A stretch of DNA of 64,000 bases, from positions 1-64,000 of the forward strand of contig SCQP01000014.1 of NCBI GenBank assembly GCA_004299485.1. Direction: 5' to 3'. The DNA is from Acidobacteriota bacterium (GTDB lineage Bacteria; Acidobacteriota; Terriglobia; Terriglobales; SCQP01). Within the stretch, counting starts at the first letter, position 1, and each line of letters opens with the position of its first letter. The translations under genes were made by a program, and so were the position numbers. The notes beneath the pieces are model-generated. The model was given only the letters and a program-made list of their open reading frames with translations. It had not been told where the DNA came from and did not search any database. Below are positions 45,169 to 54,818 of this stretch, in pieces.

Positions 45169-46854
45169 CTATTTCATCGGGATCTGAATCCCGTGTGCAT
45201 CCGCGAAGGCCCGCGCCTCCGGGTATCCGGCGTCCACATGCCGCGCGACGCCGATGCCGGGATCGTTGGTCAGCACGCGCTCAATGCGCTCCGCCATCTC
45301 CGGCGTACCGTCGGCGACCGTTACCTGGCCGGCATGCTGGGCGTAGCCGATGCCGACCCCACCCCCATTATGGATGGACACCCAGCTCGCGCCGCTGGCA
45401 GTGTTGAGCAGGGCATTGAGCAGCGGCCAGTCGGCGACCGCATCGCTGCCATCTTTCATGCTTTCAGTTTCACGGAAGGGTGAGGCCACTGAGCCGCAAT
45501 CCAGATGATCGCGCCCCATCACAATCGGGGCCTTCACCTCGCCCTTGCGCACCATCTCGTTCAGCGCCAGACCGAACTTGGCCCGTTCGCCGTAACCGAG
45601 CCAACAAATGCGTGCCGGCAGACCTTGAAACTTCACATGCTTGCGTGCCAAGCCAATCCAGCGGCTCAAAATCTCGTCGTGCGGAAACAGCTTCAACACC
45701 AGTTCATCGGTGGCGTGAATGTCGCTGGCTTCGCCACTCAGCGCGGCCCAGCGGAAAGGCCCCCGCCCCTCGCAAAACAGGGGCCGGATATAAGCGGGCA
45801 CGAAACCGGGGAAATCGTAGGCGTTCTTGACGCCGCGCTGGAAGGCCATGGTGCGGATGTTGTTGCCGTAGTCAAAGGTCACCGCGCCGGCCTTTTGCAG
45901 ATCGAGCATGGCGCGCACGTGTGTGGCTATCGAATCCATGGCCCGGTCGCGATACTCCTCCGGCGCGCGTGCGCGCAGCTCCGCCGCCTCGGCCAGGCTC
46001 ATCCCCGCCGGAATATATCCGTACAGCGGGTCATGGGCGCTGGTCTGATCCGTCAGCAGATCGGGAACCACTCCGCGCTTTACCAGCTCCGGCAAGACTT
46101 CGGCGCAATTGCCCACCAAGCCCACCGAAGTGGGCTGCTTCTGCCGGATGGCATTGCGCAGAATACGCAGCGCTTCGTCCAGGTCGTTCACCTGAATATC
46201 GCAGTAGCCGCTCCGGACCCGGCGATTGATATGCGCCGGATCGACCTCGACGCCCAAAAAGGCCGCACCGTTTAGCGTCGCTGCCAGCGGTTGCGCGCCG
46301 CCCATGCCGCCCAGTCCGCCGCTGACCACCAGCTTGCCGTGCAAGGAGCCGCCAAAGTGCTGCCGTGCCGCGGCGGCGAAGGTCTCAAACGTCCCCTGCA
46401 CGATTCCCTGCGAGCCGATATAAATCCAGCTACCCGCAGTCATCTGGCCGTACATCATCAGCCCGCGCCGCTCCAGCTCATCGAACTGCTCCCAGTTCGA
46501 CCAGTGGCCCACCAGATTGGAGTTGCAAATCAGCACGCGTGGCGCGTAGCTGTGCGTCGCGAAAACGCCCACCGGTTTGCCCGACTGTACCAGCAGGGTT
46601 TCCTCGTTGCCCAGCTTTTCCAGCGCGGCAACAATAGCCCGGTAGCAATCCCAATTCCGCGCCGCCCGTCCGCGCCCGCCGTAAACCACCAGATCCTGCG
46701 GCCGCTCGCCCACTTCCGGGTCGAGATTGTTCATCAGCATCCGCATCGCCGCCTCTTGCGCCCAGCCGCGGCAGCGCAACTGGGTGCCGCGTGGAGCGCG
46801 GATCGGACTGGTGGGCGCTATGCCCAGCGGAGACGATGAAGTGGTGGTCGGCAT
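45169..46854 (-). CDS. hutU: Urocanate hydratase
   Basis: Converts urocanate to imidazolone-5-propionate with a tightly bound NAD as electrophile. The protein has 561 residues. Signature parts are '[33 protein letters not shown]' in pieces, '[25 protein letters not shown]' in pieces, '[20 protein letters not shown]' (NAD-binding), '[17 protein letters not shown]' and '[24 protein letters not shown]' with the active Cys in D-C-G-S. This is the first gene of hutU-hutI-ftcD. Histidine ammonia-lyase (hutH) is absent from the window, so urocanate must be made by a gene elsewhere. Confidence 0.96.
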   Translation of the reverse strand: MPTTTSSSPLGIAPTSPIRAPRGTQLRCRGWAQEAAMRMLMNNLDPEVGERPQDLVVYGGRGRAARNWDCYRAIVAALEKLGNEETLLVQSGKPVGVFATHSYAPRVLICNSNLVGHWSNWEQFDELERRGLMMYGQMTAGSWIYIGSQGIVQGTFETFAAAARQHFGGSLHGKLVVSGGLGGMGGAQPLAATLNGAAFLGVEVDPAHINRRVRSGYCDIQVNDLDEALRILRNAIRQKQPTSVGLVGNCAEVLPELVKRGVVPDLLTDQTSAHDPLYGYIPAGMSLAEAAELRARAPEEYRDRAMDSIATHVRAMLDLQKAGAVTFDYGNNIRTMAFQRGVKNAYDFPGFVPAYIRPLFCEGRGPFRWAALSGEASDIHATDELVLKLFPHDEILSRWIGLARKHVKFQGLPARICWLGYGERAKFGLALNEMVRKGEVKAPIVMGRDHLDCGSVASPFRETESMKDGSDAVADWPLLNALLNTASGASWVSIHNGGGVGIGYAQHAGQVTVADGTPEMAERIERVLTNDPGIGVARHVDAGYPEARAFADAHGIQIPMK

Positions 46855-46902
46855 AATTTTCAGTTTACAGGTTGCCGGTTACAGGTTACAGATGAGAGCG
46901 CG

Positions 46903-47751
46903 ATGGATGCGTACTTGATTTGGGCGCTCAGCGCGGCAGTGGCCTGGGGTTCGGCCGATTTCTGCGCCAAAAAAGCCGCCGAACGCCTTGGCTTCTGGCC
47001 GACCGTCTGGGGCATGAACGCGGTGGGTGCGCTGGCGCTGGCGCTGGTATGGGTCGCCGGCGGCGTGCAGATTCCCGCCTCGCAGTTGCCGCTGCTCATC
47101 TGGCTGGGCGTGGGCAATACGGTTGGCGGCGTGCTGTTTTATTACGCGCTCGAGAACGGTCCGCTCGTGCTGGTGTCGCCGATTACCGCTGCCTACCCCG
47201 TGGTTTCGGCGGCTCTGGCCTACGTCATTTCCGGCGAGCGGCTGGCGGCGTTGATGGCCTTCGCGGTTGCAGGTGTCATTGCCGGGACTTTATTAGCCTC
47301 GCTGGCGGCGCGGCGGGGTACGGCGGCAGGGTACCCTCGGCGCAAGTCGGCGCTTTGGGCAGCGGTCGGTGGTGCGCTGGTCTTCGGCACGGTCTTCTAC
47401 GCCCTCGCGGCGCACTCAGCGGCCAGCGGTTCTACCGCTCCCGTCCTGATTTTCCGCTTCGCCGGCGCCGGCCTGCTGGCCCTGCCGCTGCTCGCCGGTT
47501 TTCGTCCGCCTCGAAACTGGTTCCGTTCCGGCTGGATGTGGGCCACCGGCCTGCTCGACAGCTCGGCCTATATCTTCTACGCCGTGGGCGCACGCCACCT
47601 GCCGGTTTCGGTCATCTCGGCGCTAAGCGGCCTGTTTACCGTCTGGACACTGGTGTTGGCCGTGGTCTTCCTGCGCGAGCGCCTGGCCTGGCGGCAATGG
47701 CTCGGGGTGGCGCTCATCGTCGCCGCCATCGCCCTGCTCGCGTTAAGATGA
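46903..47751 (+). CDS. EamA-family (DMT) membrane transporter
   Basis: A 282-residue integral membrane protein with ten hydrophobic segments in two repeats of five, as in EamA/RhaT-type drug-metabolite transporters. The first repeat starts 'YLIWALSAAVAWGSADFCAKKAA' (shown in part, with the conserved W-G-S/x near TM1), and each repeat ends with a segment of the type 'VVSAALAYVISGERL' and 'VWTLVLAVVFLRERL', the typical E-R/K at the membrane end. The family exports amino acids, nucleosides or other metabolites; substrate unknown. Divergent from hutU. The 48-bp gap contains short TTACAG repeats. Its stop overlaps the next start (ATGA). Confidence 0.9.
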   Translation: MDAYLIWALSAAVAWGSADFCAKKAAERLGFWPTVWGMNAVGALALALVWVAGGVQIPASQLPLLIWLGVGNTVGGVLFYYALENGPLVLVSPITAAYPVVSAALAYVISGERLAALMAFAVAGVIAGTLLASLAARRGTAAGYPRRKSALWAAVGGALVFGTVFYALAAHSAASGSTAPVLIFRFAGAGLLALPLLAGFRPPRNWFRSGWMWATGLLDSSAYIFYAVGARHLPVSVISALSGLFTVWTLVLAVVFLRERLAWRQWLGVALIVAAIALLALR

Positions 47752-48542
47752 ATTCCATGGTTATCTGTCCCATCTGCGGCCTCTCCGAACGGTGTCGCAA
47801 TCACTGGGTAGCTTCGCAGGAGCCCGGCGGCGAGGTCGAATTTCAAATCGGCGCCATGACCGCCAGCGAGGATAACCTCATCCTGCTGCGCAATAAACTG
47901 AAAAATCCACCGTTACGGACGCTGTTTGAAAAGATAAACCTGGCGCCGGAGTGGGTGGAAGAGCAGGGAAGAACCCTGGCCTACCTGCCCTGGCCACTGG
48001 AGCTCCGCGGTGCCGTCCATCGCACCTTGTTCCCGCTCGGTACGGGCAATAGTTCCCCGTTGCCGCAGACCGTCTTCCACACTCATCGTCTGGAAGATTT
48101 GACCCTCGATAGCATCGAGCTGGACGCCGTCAATTGTCTCCCCGATGAGCTGATGTACAAAGCTCGCTTTCAGCTCCGCCTTGCAGACGTGGGCGCAGTG
48201 CCCTTCGAGTATGTTCAACTCGTCTTCGCCCCCGGCGTCGAGTGGGCGCCAAAGTTGGCGGCATCCTCGAAGCGGCAGGCTGCCGAGGCGCTGGTGCGGC
48301 TGCTGCTTGGCGGCTTGGTCGACCCTTTACGCACCCTCTTCGCGGGGCATGAAGTTCAAGTGTTAAGCGAGGAGCAGCAGGATAAACTGGCGCCTGACAA
48401 GCTGATCGACGAACTCGCACTTCCCGGTGAACCAGAACGCCACCTGGGCGAGGAAATCGAGAGGCTGGTCAATGAGCGCCGGCTGCAGCCGATGCTCCGC
48501 GACCAGCTCCTCAGCTTGCTTGCGACAGAATATTTGACATAA
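47748..48542 (+). CDS. Hypothetical protein with N-terminal Cys cluster
   Basis: A 264-residue soluble protein. Residues 6-16 have C-P-I-C-G-x4-C, which looks like half of a zinc ribbon. The middle part is beta-rich (LELRGAVHRTLFPLG; ELMYKARFQLRLADVGAVPFEYVQL in part) and the C-terminal quarter is helical and charged, with 'KLIDELALPGEPERHLGEEIERLVNERR'-like composition (shown in short form: repeated E, L, R). No enzyme motif is visible and I recognise no family. The start overlaps the transporter stop by ATGA, so the two are translationally coupled. The gene ends just before repeat copy D. Confidence 0.6.
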   Translation: MNSMVICPICGLSERCRNHWVASQEPGGEVEFQIGAMTASEDNLILLRNKLKNPPLRTLFEKINLAPEWVEEQGRTLAYLPWPLELRGAVHRTLFPLGTGNSSPLPQTVFHTHRLEDLTLDSIELDAVNCLPDELMYKARFQLRLADVGAVPFEYVQLVFAPGVEWAPKLAASSKRQAAEALVRLLLGGLVDPLRTLFAGHEVQVLSEEQQDKLAPDKLIDELALPGEPERHLGEEIERLVNERRLQPMLRDQLLSLLATEYLT

Positions 48543-48555
48543 GATCCATTATCAG

Positions 48556-48672
48556 ACATTATGTCGCCTGGCGGCAACTTGCAGGATCTCTGAGCCATGC
48601 GGGCGAAGGCTCCCGGGAATCGAAGCTCGCACTCCAACGGGAGCGACCCGGGCAAAAAGTGGCGAGCCACCT
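48556..48672 (-). repeat. Dispersed repeat, copy D
   Basis: Same family as copies A and B, in the orientation of B. The GTGGCGAGCCAC palindrome (48661-48671) borders the TAG stop of the Hsp20 gene and the element fills the gap between two convergent genes. Five A residues flank the palindrome on its left, giving a U tract for minus-strand transcripts such as the sigma-Hsp20 cluster. Confidence 0.75.
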
Positions 48673-49156
48673 AGGCCGCTAACCTCCTGCCGCCGCTTTC
48701 CCCTTTGATTTCGATCTTGCGCGGCAGCGCCTTCTCACTCATCGGGGCGGTAATTTCCAACACGCCGCTGTTGAAATTGGCATCGATCTTTTCGGTCTGC
48801 ACCCCTTCCGGCAGTGTGACCACGCGCTCGAAGCTTCCGTAGGTGATTTCGCGCTGGAACGAACGGTCTTCGGCCGGGGTGACGTCCTGTTTCCTTTCGC
48901 CGGAAATGCTGAGCTCATTTCCGTGAACCTGCAGGTTGACTTCACCTGGCTTTACGCCCGGCAGAGCCATGCGGATGTGGTACTTATTCTGGTCGATATA
49001 ACTCTCCACCGGGGGAACCCAGGCCACAGCACTGCCGCTGGTGGACCAGCGCTCCCAGAACGGGTTGGTGAACATGCGGTTGAAGAAGTCATCAAAGCCA
49101 CGCCGGGGATCATAGATATCGTAGGGGTCGCGACGGGAAAGGGACTGTGAATGCAT
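48671..49156 (-). CDS. Small heat-shock protein, Hsp20 family
   Basis: ATP-independent holdase of 161 residues. The N-terminal arm is rich in Arg/Asp/Phe ('RRGFDDFFNRMFTNPFWERW'), the alpha-crystallin domain runs from about residue 48 to 140 with 'WVPPVESYIDQNKYHIRMALPGVKPGEV' in parts, 'NELSISGERKQD', and the consensus 'LPEGVQTEKIDANFNSGVLEITAP' in parts (A-x-x-x-x-G-V-L). A short C-terminal tail has 'RKIEIKG', with the I-x-I motif that binds the crystallin groove. It follows the Spy-like gene by 55 bp on the same strand as the ECF sigma gene cluster, suggesting shared stress control. Confidence 0.93.
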   Translation of the reverse strand: MHSQSLSRRDPYDIYDPRRGFDDFFNRMFTNPFWERWSTSGSAVAWVPPVESYIDQNKYHIRMALPGVKPGEVNLQVHGNELSISGERKQDVTPAEDRSFQREITYGSFERVVTLPEGVQTEKIDANFNSGVLEITAPMSEKALPRKIEIKGESGGRRLAA

Positions 49157-49211
49157 TGCAGAACCTCCTTCGCGCTACGATGGCGCCCCAGCCCAAAAGG
49201 TGGTCCCTGCT

Positions 49212-49655
49212 CTACTCCTGCGGTTGCGGATTGGAGGCGCTCTCGCAGGGGACCGGGGACAGCACTGCCGGGCGCTCGTTGATCGGGTATTCCGTATCCG
49301 CATGCCGCACGATCTTGTCGAATTCCAGCTGTTGCGCGGGCGTAAGCAGGTCCCGGAGCTGGGCGCGGTCACGCTGCCGCAGAGCGTCAAATTGCGGTGC
49401 CAGTTGCGTCTCCAACTTCTGGTAGCGACCGATCGTGTCGCGCAGCACGGCATCCACCTCGGTCACCTGGAGAGGTGTGAGATGGAGACGACGCCCCATT
49501 TCCGTGGCAATCTTGCGGTGCTGGCGGATGTCGTACTCGTTGTGCGGGTGCATATGAAACCAGTAATGTTCCGCCAGGTTCATAAAGGTGCCGCCCAGCA
49601 GTAGGCCGCTGACAAAGAGCAACGCGATAAAAGTGGTTGTCCGCCGGTCCCGCAT
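49212..49655 (-). CDS. Membrane-anchored Spy/CpxP-like periplasmic protein
   Basis: A 147-residue protein with one N-terminal membrane segment (FIALLFVSGLLLGGTFM). The periplasmic part is helical and contains two L-T-P-x-Q elements, 'LHLTPLQVTEVDAVL' and 'LLTPAQQLEFDKIV', the hallmark of Spy/CpxP-type stress proteins, which act as chaperones or inhibitors of sensor kinases. 'HYWFHMHPHNEYD' is His-rich and might bind metal. The gene lies directly after the anti-sigma gene (13 bp) and before Hsp20. I judge it to be an output or sensor gene of the sigma system; that link is inferred from position. Confidence 0.7.
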   Translation of the reverse strand: MRDRRTTTFIALLFVSGLLLGGTFMNLAEHYWFHMHPHNEYDIRQHRKIATEMGRRLHLTPLQVTEVDAVLRDTIGRYQKLETQLAPQFDALRQRDRAQLRDLLTPAQQLEFDKIVRHADTEYPINERPAVLSPVPCESASNPQPQE

Positions 49656-49668
49656 AGCCTTCCCTCCC

Positions 49669-50163
49669 TCACGGATTCATGAGGTTCAACATGGCGTCGG
49701 CGAGCCGCGGCTGCACGTGCGAATCCGCCGGATGCTGCGGGTTGATGTGCGGGACATCGAGCGCCATGGCCTCGTCGGCATTGGGCATCTCGGTACGTTG
49801 CAGATTGTAAGCGAACGAGCCCAGCGCGGCGACGAACAACGCCGCCGCGAGGGCCAGGTGCAACCACCGAATCTCAGCCCGGCGATAGCGCGGCTGCAAC
49901 GTCTGAATGCGCGCTCGCAGCCGCTCGTAAAAATAAGGATCCGCAGCCGGTTCTTTCTCGGCCTGCAAGCGGTGCAGCAGGCTGTGGCTGGCAAGCATTA
50001 CTTGCCAGCGGCGCGTGCAGAGGCGGCAGATCCCCAAGTGGGGGGCTAGACGCACCGGTGCGCCCCCTGCCGCTCCCGGATGGGTTGCCAGAAAATCTTC
50101 CGCTTCCCGGATAAACCTCCGGCACCCCGCCTTCTTCAGCAGCCAGTGACCAGTTCCCTTCAT
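49669..50163 (-). CDS. Membrane-anchored anti-sigma factor with zinc-binding motif
   Basis: A 164-residue protein. The cytoplasmic part has 'APHLGICRLCTRRW', i.e. H-x3-C-x2-C, the zinc-binding anti-sigma motif that grips region 2 and 4 of ECF sigma factors. A single membrane span follows (LHLALAAALFVAALGSFAYNL) at about residues 103-123, then a short periplasmic tail. The gene starts 18 bp after the sigma gene. The ATG at 50163 is preferred to a GTG three codons upstream. In such systems, an envelope signal inactivates the anti-sigma and frees the sigma. Confidence 0.8.
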   Translation of the reverse strand: MKGTGHWLLKKAGCRRFIREAEDFLATHPGAAGGAPVRLAPHLGICRLCTRRWQVMLASHSLLHRLQAEKEPAADPYFYERLRARIQTLQPRYRRAEIRWLHLALAAALFVAALGSFAYNLQRTEMPNADEAMALDVPHINPQHPADSHVQPRLADAMLNLMNP

Positions 50164-50181
50164 ACTTCCCACACCTCGGCT

Positions 50182-50838
50182 TCAGACCCGCTTCCGCCGC
50201 AACGCCGTCAGGAGCGCTTGACGGGCGCGGAACAGACGTACCTTCACGGTGTTCTCATTCAATCCGACGATGGCAGCCACTTCCCTGACGCCGTACCCCT
50301 CGACTTCCTTCAATATCAGCAGCACGCGGTCCTCGGCGCAGACCCGCGCCAGCAGCTTGTCGGCCAGCTCCCGTACCTCAACCTGTTTGGCCAGGCTGGC
50401 CACTCCCAGGTGTCCATTAACGTCCAGATTTTCGATCCAGGCCGACTCCTGTTCCGACAGGTCCGCCAGGATTTTCGCCCGCCGAACCTTCTGTTTCCGC
50501 AAGTGGTCGTAGCATTCGTTCACCGCGATCTTATAGATCCAGGTGGAAACCGCCGACTGGAAGTTGAACTTGTTCAGGGCAAAATAGACTTTCGTAAATA
50601 TCTGTTGCGCAATGTCGTCGCAATCGTTTGACTGGCGCAGGATGCCCCGTACGATCGCGCTTACGCGCGGCTGAAAGCGCCGCACCAATTCCTCGAAGGC
50701 GGCATCGTCACCCCCCTGACAGCGCCGCAGCAGCGCCGCCTGGCCATCCGCCTCGGGCGTCAACACCAGCCCTGGGTGGGTGACTGCAGCAGCGGCCGCC
50801 GGCAACACAGCTTCCATGTCGGGTAAGACGTGGCTCAT
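50182..50838 (-). CDS. ECF-type RNA polymerase sigma factor
   Basis: A 218-residue alternative sigma factor. After an Ala/Pro-rich leader of about 30 residues come region 2 ('LLRRCQGGDDAAFEELVRRFQPRVSAI' in parts, 'DDIAQQIFTKVYFALNKFN', 'STWIYKIAVNECYDHLRK') and region 4 ('DRVLLILKEVEGYGVREVAAIVGLNENTVKVRLFRAR' in parts). The D-I-A-Q-x-x-F and V-x-V/I-R-L-x-R-A-R elements are typical of the RpoE-like group. It controls an apparent four-gene cluster: sigma, anti-sigma, Spy-like protein, Hsp20. TACAAT lies upstream at 50869-50874 with an AGGGGAAAC ribosome site before the ATG. Confidence 0.92.
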   Translation of the reverse strand: MSHVLPDMEAVLPAAAAAVTHPGLVLTPEADGQAALLRRCQGGDDAAFEELVRRFQPRVSAIVRGILRQSNDCDDIAQQIFTKVYFALNKFNFQSAVSTWIYKIAVNECYDHLRKQKVRRAKILADLSEQESAWIENLDVNGHLGVASLAKQVEVRELADKLLARVCAEDRVLLILKEVEGYGVREVAAIVGLNENTVKVRLFRARQALLTALRRKRV

Positions 50839-50868
50839 GACGGTTCCGTTTCCCCTACTTCTGCCGTC

Positions 50869-50874
50869 ATTGTA
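50869..50874 (-). promoter_or_regulatory. -10 element of the ECF sigma gene
   Basis: TACAAT on the minus strand, 30 bp before the ATG at 50838; transcription would start near 50862. I see no -35 of the sigma-70 type and no G-A-A-C ECF-type -35, so self-activation cannot be claimed. Confidence 0.35.
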
Positions 50875-50887
50875 GCGCCGAAGAGGC

Positions 50888-52426
50888 CTATTCCCACTCG
50901 ATGGTGGCAGGAGGCTTGGAGCTGATGTCGTAGACCACGCGGGTGATCCCCGGGACCTCGTTAACGATGCGGCTGGAGATCGTGCCTAACAGGTCGTACG
51001 GCAGCGGCGCCCAGTCGGCGGTCATGCCGTCTTCGGAGTGGATCGCGCGCAGAGCGCAGGTAAGACCGTAGGTGCGGAAGTCGCCCATGACCCCCACCGT
51101 GCGCACCGGAAGCAGCACCACAAACGACTGCCAGAGACGGTGGTAATAGCCGGCTTTGCGGATCTCCTCGAGTGCGATGGCGTCGGCGGCGCGCAACAGC
51201 TCCAGCTTTTCGGCGGTGACCTCGCCTAGGATCCGCACTGCTAGTCCAGGCCCCGGGAACGGCTGCCGTCCGAGCAGTCCGGCATCCAGTCCCAGATCGG
51301 CCCCCACCCGGCGTACCTCATCCTTGAATAGGTCGCGCAGCGGCTCGATCAGCTTCAGTTTCATCTCTGCCGGCAGGCCGCCGACGTTGTGATGGCTCTT
51401 GATCACCGCCGATGGACCATGCACCGAGACCGACTCGATCACATCCGGGTAGAGGGTTCCCTGCACCAGGAACTCGGCCCCGAGCACCCGCGCCTCCGGC
51501 TCGAAGGTTTCGATGAACAGCCGTCCAATGATCTTGCGCTTTTGCTCGGGATCGGTGACGCCGGCAAGTGCCGACAGAAATTGCCGGGTGGCATCGACAG
51601 CACGCAAGTTCAGGCCCAGGCGCTCCCGCAACGCCTGCTGCACCTGCTCGAATTCATTCCGCCGCAGCAAGCCGTTATTCACAAAAACGCAAACCAGCCG
51701 GTCGCCGATGGCGCGGTGTACCAGCGCCGCGGCGACACTGGAATCGACGCCGCCGCTGAGGGCGCAAATCGCTCTTCCCTGCCCGCCAACCTGTGCCTGA
51801 ATGCGCGCCACCTGCTCGGCGATGAACGACTGCGGGGTCCAATCGCGCGTCACGCCGCACAAATCGAGAAAATTGCTCAACAGCGCGGTTCCGTGCTCGG
51901 TATGCCGGACTTCGGGATGAAACTGCACCGCCCACATCCGCCGCCGCACATCCGCGACCGCCGCCAAGGCGCTGGGACTTTGACCGATCGCGCGGAACCC
52001 TGCGGGGAGCTGCTGCACGGCATCGCCGTGCGACATCCAGACCACCTCGCATCCCGTGCTGCCGCGGAACAGGCCGTCACCCGGATCTACGGTAACTTCG
52101 GCACGTCCGAACTCACGTTTCGCAGCATTCTCGACCGTCCCTCCCAGCGCATCGACCATAACCTGCAGGCCGTAACAGATACCCAGCAGCGGCACGCCCG
52201 CCGTCCAGATCGCCGCCACCGGCCGTGGCGCGTCCGGCGCGTACACCGAAGCGGGCCCTCCGGAGAGAATGATGCCGGCGGGCTGGTGCGCTGCGATTTC
52301 GTCCCAGGTGGCATTGAACGGCAACAGGAGACTATGGACACCCAGCTCGCGGATGCGCCGGGCAATGAGCTGCGAGTACTGCGCGCCAAAATCGAGAACG
52401 ACGATTGAGCGGTGAGAGCTGTTCAT
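50888..52426 (-). CDS. guaA: GMP synthase [glutamine-hydrolysing]
   Basis: Converts XMP to GMP with glutamine and ATP. The N-terminal class I amidotransferase has '[17 protein letters not shown]', the nucleophile C84 in '[11 protein letters not shown]', and the later His/Glu in '[10 protein letters not shown]'. The ATP pyrophosphatase domain has the P-loop '[14 protein letters not shown]', and '[13 protein letters not shown]' and 'HHNVGGLP' mark the XMP-binding region. The end is '[13 protein letters not shown]', the universal GuaA C-terminus. Length is 512 residues. Its ATG overlaps the leuS stop (ATGA), so it is co-transcribed with leuS. Confidence 0.97.
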   Translation of the reverse strand: MNSSHRSIVVLDFGAQYSQLIARRIRELGVHSLLLPFNATWDEIAAHQPAGIILSGGPASVYAPDAPRPVAAIWTAGVPLLGICYGLQVMVDALGGTVENAAKREFGRAEVTVDPGDGLFRGSTGCEVVWMSHGDAVQQLPAGFRAIGQSPSALAAVADVRRRMWAVQFHPEVRHTEHGTALLSNFLDLCGVTRDWTPQSFIAEQVARIQAQVGGQGRAICALSGGVDSSVAAALVHRAIGDRLVCVFVNNGLLRRNEFEQVQQALRERLGLNLRAVDATRQFLSALAGVTDPEQKRKIIGRLFIETFEPEARVLGAEFLVQGTLYPDVIESVSVHGPSAVIKSHHNVGGLPAEMKLKLIEPLRDLFKDEVRRVGADLGLDAGLLGRQPFPGPGLAVRILGEVTAEKLELLRAADAIALEEIRKAGYYHRLWQSFVVLLPVRTVGVMGDFRTYGLTCALRAIHSEDGMTADWAPLPYDLLGTISSRIVNEVPGITRVVYDISSKPPATIEWE

Positions 52427-54804
52427 AACACAAAGTTCACCAGGCGCCCGGGAACGACGACTACCTGACGGGGCGTTTTTCCCGCCAGCAGCGGGGCGAT
52501 CTTCTCGTGGGCGCGAGCCGCAGCTTCCAAATCCTGCTTTTCCGTCTCCGGCGCGACGCTCAGCCGCGCCCGCAGCTTGCCGTTCACCTGCACCACGACT
52601 TCAATGGTTTCCTCTTGCGCCAACGCAGCGTCAAATTCAGGCCAGGGCTGGCGGGCAATCTCGCCGCGTTCCCCCCGGCGCATCCAGAGCTCTTGCGCTA
52701 GAAACGGCGCCAGGGGCGCCAGCATCAACAGTACTAACCGGATCAGCTCCGCCCGCACGGACATCGAAAGCTCGTTTTGGGCGCCATAGATGGCGTTCAC
52801 CAATTCCATCAGGCCGGCGATGGAGGTATTGAAATGCCAACGCGTTTCAAAATCTGCCGTCATTCGCCGCAGCGTCTGATGTGCCCTCCGCAGCAGGCCG
52901 ATGTCGGCGGTGCCGCTTCCCGCTTCAGCGGGGCGGAGGGCCAGTCTCCACACGCGGACTAGAAAACGGTGAATGCCCTCGACGCCCTGATCGCTCCAAT
53001 CAAAATCCTTCTCCGGAGGTGCGGCAAACAGTACATACATGCGGGTCGCATCGGCGCCATAGCGATCGATCAATGCTTCCGGATCAACGACATTGCCTTT
53101 CGACTTCGACATCTTGGCGCCGCCGCGGGTGATCATGCCCTGCGTGAACAGTCGCTTGATGGACTCGTCGAGCTTGCCCAGCCCCAGGTCGCGGAAAACT
53201 TTGATAAAGAAGCGCAGGTAAATGAGGTGCAGGATGGCGTGTTCGATGCCGCCGATATACTGATCCACCGGCAGCCAGCGGCCGATGGCTGCAGCATCAA
53301 AGGGCGCGCGCTCGTCGTGCGGGCTGGTGTAGCGATAGAAATACCAGCTCGAGTCCACAAAGGTATCCATCGTATCGGTTTCGCGCCGCGCCGCCCCGCC
53401 GCATTTCGGGCAGCGCACCTGCACGAACGCCGGATCGGATGCCAACGGCGATTCGCCCTCGCCGGTCAGCTCGACGTTGTCGGGCAGCAACACCGGCAAT
53501 TGTTCCTCCGGCACCGGAACGACGCCGCACGCCGGGCAGTGAATCATGGGGATGGGCGTGCCCCAAAACCGTTGCCGGGAAATACCCCAGTCCTGAAGGC
53601 GGTAGCGGACGGTTCCCTTCCCGAAGCCGGCTCGTTCCGCTTCGGCGATCATGGCCGCCATCGCTGTCCGGCTCTCCATGCCGCTGAAGCGGCCGGAGTC
53701 AAAGAGCTTGTCGTCCTCCCCGACCACGGGCCGGATGGGCAGCCCGTACTTGGTGCAGAAGTCAAAATCACGCGCGTCATGGGCCGGCACCGCCATGACC
53801 GCACCCGTGCCGTAACCCATCAGTACAAAGTTCGCCACCCAGATCGGCAACCGCTCGTTATCGAACGGATTTACGGCGAAATGGCCGGTGAAAAAGCCTT
53901 CCTTCTCGGGTTCCTGCCCCGGCTCCAGGTGCGCCTGCCGGTTGCGGAGCGCCCGCGCCCGCTCGCGCCCCGCCTCATCGATGAATTCGCCCAGTCGCGG
54001 ATGCTCCGGCGCCAGCAGGATCGCACTGGCGCCGTAAATGGTGTCGATCCGGGTGGTAAACACGCGCAGCGGCTCGCCGTTGCCGTCGGCGAGCGCGAAC
54101 GCAACTTCGGCGCCCTCGCTGCGGCCGATCCAGTTGCGCTGCATGGTACGGACGCGCTCGGGCCAGCCCGGCAGCCGGTCCAGATCCTCCAGTAACTCCT
54201 GCGCATAGGCGGTGGTGCGAAAGTACCACTGGCTCAGTTCGCGTTGTTCCACCGGCGTATCTTCGTGCCGCCAGCACACCCCGCCGGCCACCTGTTCGTT
54301 CGCTAGAACGGTCGCACACTTTGGGCACCAGTTCACCAGCCCCTTTTTGCGGTAGGCCAGACCCTTTTCATAGAACTTGAGGAAGAGCCACTGATTCCAG
54401 CGGTAGTACTCCGGCAGGCAGGTGGTGACTTCGCGCGACCAGTCGTAACTGAACCCAAAGCGCTGGTCCTGCCGTTTCATGTGCGCGATATTTTTCAGCG
54501 TCCACTCGCGCGGGTGGGTATGGTTCTTAATTGCAGCGTTTTCCGCCGGCAGCCCAAACGAATCCCAGCCCATCGGGTGCAATACGTCGTAGCCGCGCAT
54601 CCAAAAGAACCGCGCCAAGGCATCGCCGATGGCGTAGTTGCGCACATGACCCATATGCAGCGCGCCGCTGGGATAGGGCAGCATCTCCAGCACGTAGTAC
54701 TTGGGTCCACCGGCGTTGGCGCCCAGCAGAGGGTTCTTGGCCGCCCAGCGTTCGGCCCATTGCGGCTCGAAGCTGCCGGGATCGTAAGAGGGGGACTCGT
54801 CCAT
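52423..54804 (-). CDS. leuS: Leucine--tRNA ligase
   Basis: Charges tRNA-Leu; class I synthetase of 793 residues. It starts '[19 protein letters not shown]'. The HIGH signature is '[15 protein letters not shown]' near residue 42; '[14 protein letters not shown]' follows. The CP1 editing domain lies at about 225-420 with the threonine-rich '[13 protein letters not shown]' and '[11 protein letters not shown]' (editing Asp). KMSKS is perfect ([13 protein letters not shown], near residue 565). The C-terminal part has the anticodon-binding helices and '[13 protein letters not shown]'. It is shorter than E. coli LeuS (860), mainly in the leucine-specific and C-terminal regions. nfo lies 14 bp upstream and guaA overlaps downstream. 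Confidence 0.97.
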   Translation of the reverse strand: MDESPSYDPGSFEPQWAERWAAKNPLLGANAGGPKYYVLEMLPYPSGALHMGHVRNYAIGDALARFFWMRGYDVLHPMGWDSFGLPAENAAIKNHTHPREWTLKNIAHMKRQDQRFGFSYDWSREVTTCLPEYYRWNQWLFLKFYEKGLAYRKKGLVNWCPKCATVLANEQVAGGVCWRHEDTPVEQRELSQWYFRTTAYAQELLEDLDRLPGWPERVRTMQRNWIGRSEGAEVAFALADGNGEPLRVFTTRIDTIYGASAILLAPEHPRLGEFIDEAGRERARALRNRQAHLEPGQEPEKEGFFTGHFAVNPFDNERLPIWVANFVLMGYGTGAVMAVPAHDARDFDFCTKYGLPIRPVVGEDDKLFDSGRFSGMESRTAMAAMIAEAERAGFGKGTVRYRLQDWGISRQRFWGTPIPMIHCPACGVVPVPEEQLPVLLPDNVELTGEGESPLASDPAFVQVRCPKCGGAARRETDTMDTFVDSSWYFYRYTSPHDERAPFDAAAIGRWLPVDQYIGGIEHAILHLIYLRFFIKVFRDLGLGKLDESIKRLFTQGMITRGGAKMSKSKGNVVDPEALIDRYGADATRMYVLFAAPPEKDFDWSDQGVEGIHRFLVRVWRLALRPAEAGSGTADIGLLRRAHQTLRRMTADFETRWHFNTSIAGLMELVNAIYGAQNELSMSVRAELIRLVLLMLAPLAPFLAQELWMRRGERGEIARQPWPEFDAALAQEETIEVVVQVNGKLRARLSVAPETEKQDLEAAARAHEKIAPLLAGKTPRQVVVVPGRLVNFVL

Positions 54805-54818
54805 AGAAGCTGAATCTT

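Noticed and set aside
46920-47747. A 276-codon extension upstream of the 47748 gene in the same frame.
   Set aside because: It runs through the EamA transporter gene in another frame and reads as Arg/Gly-rich noise; the ATGA overlap gives a natural start.
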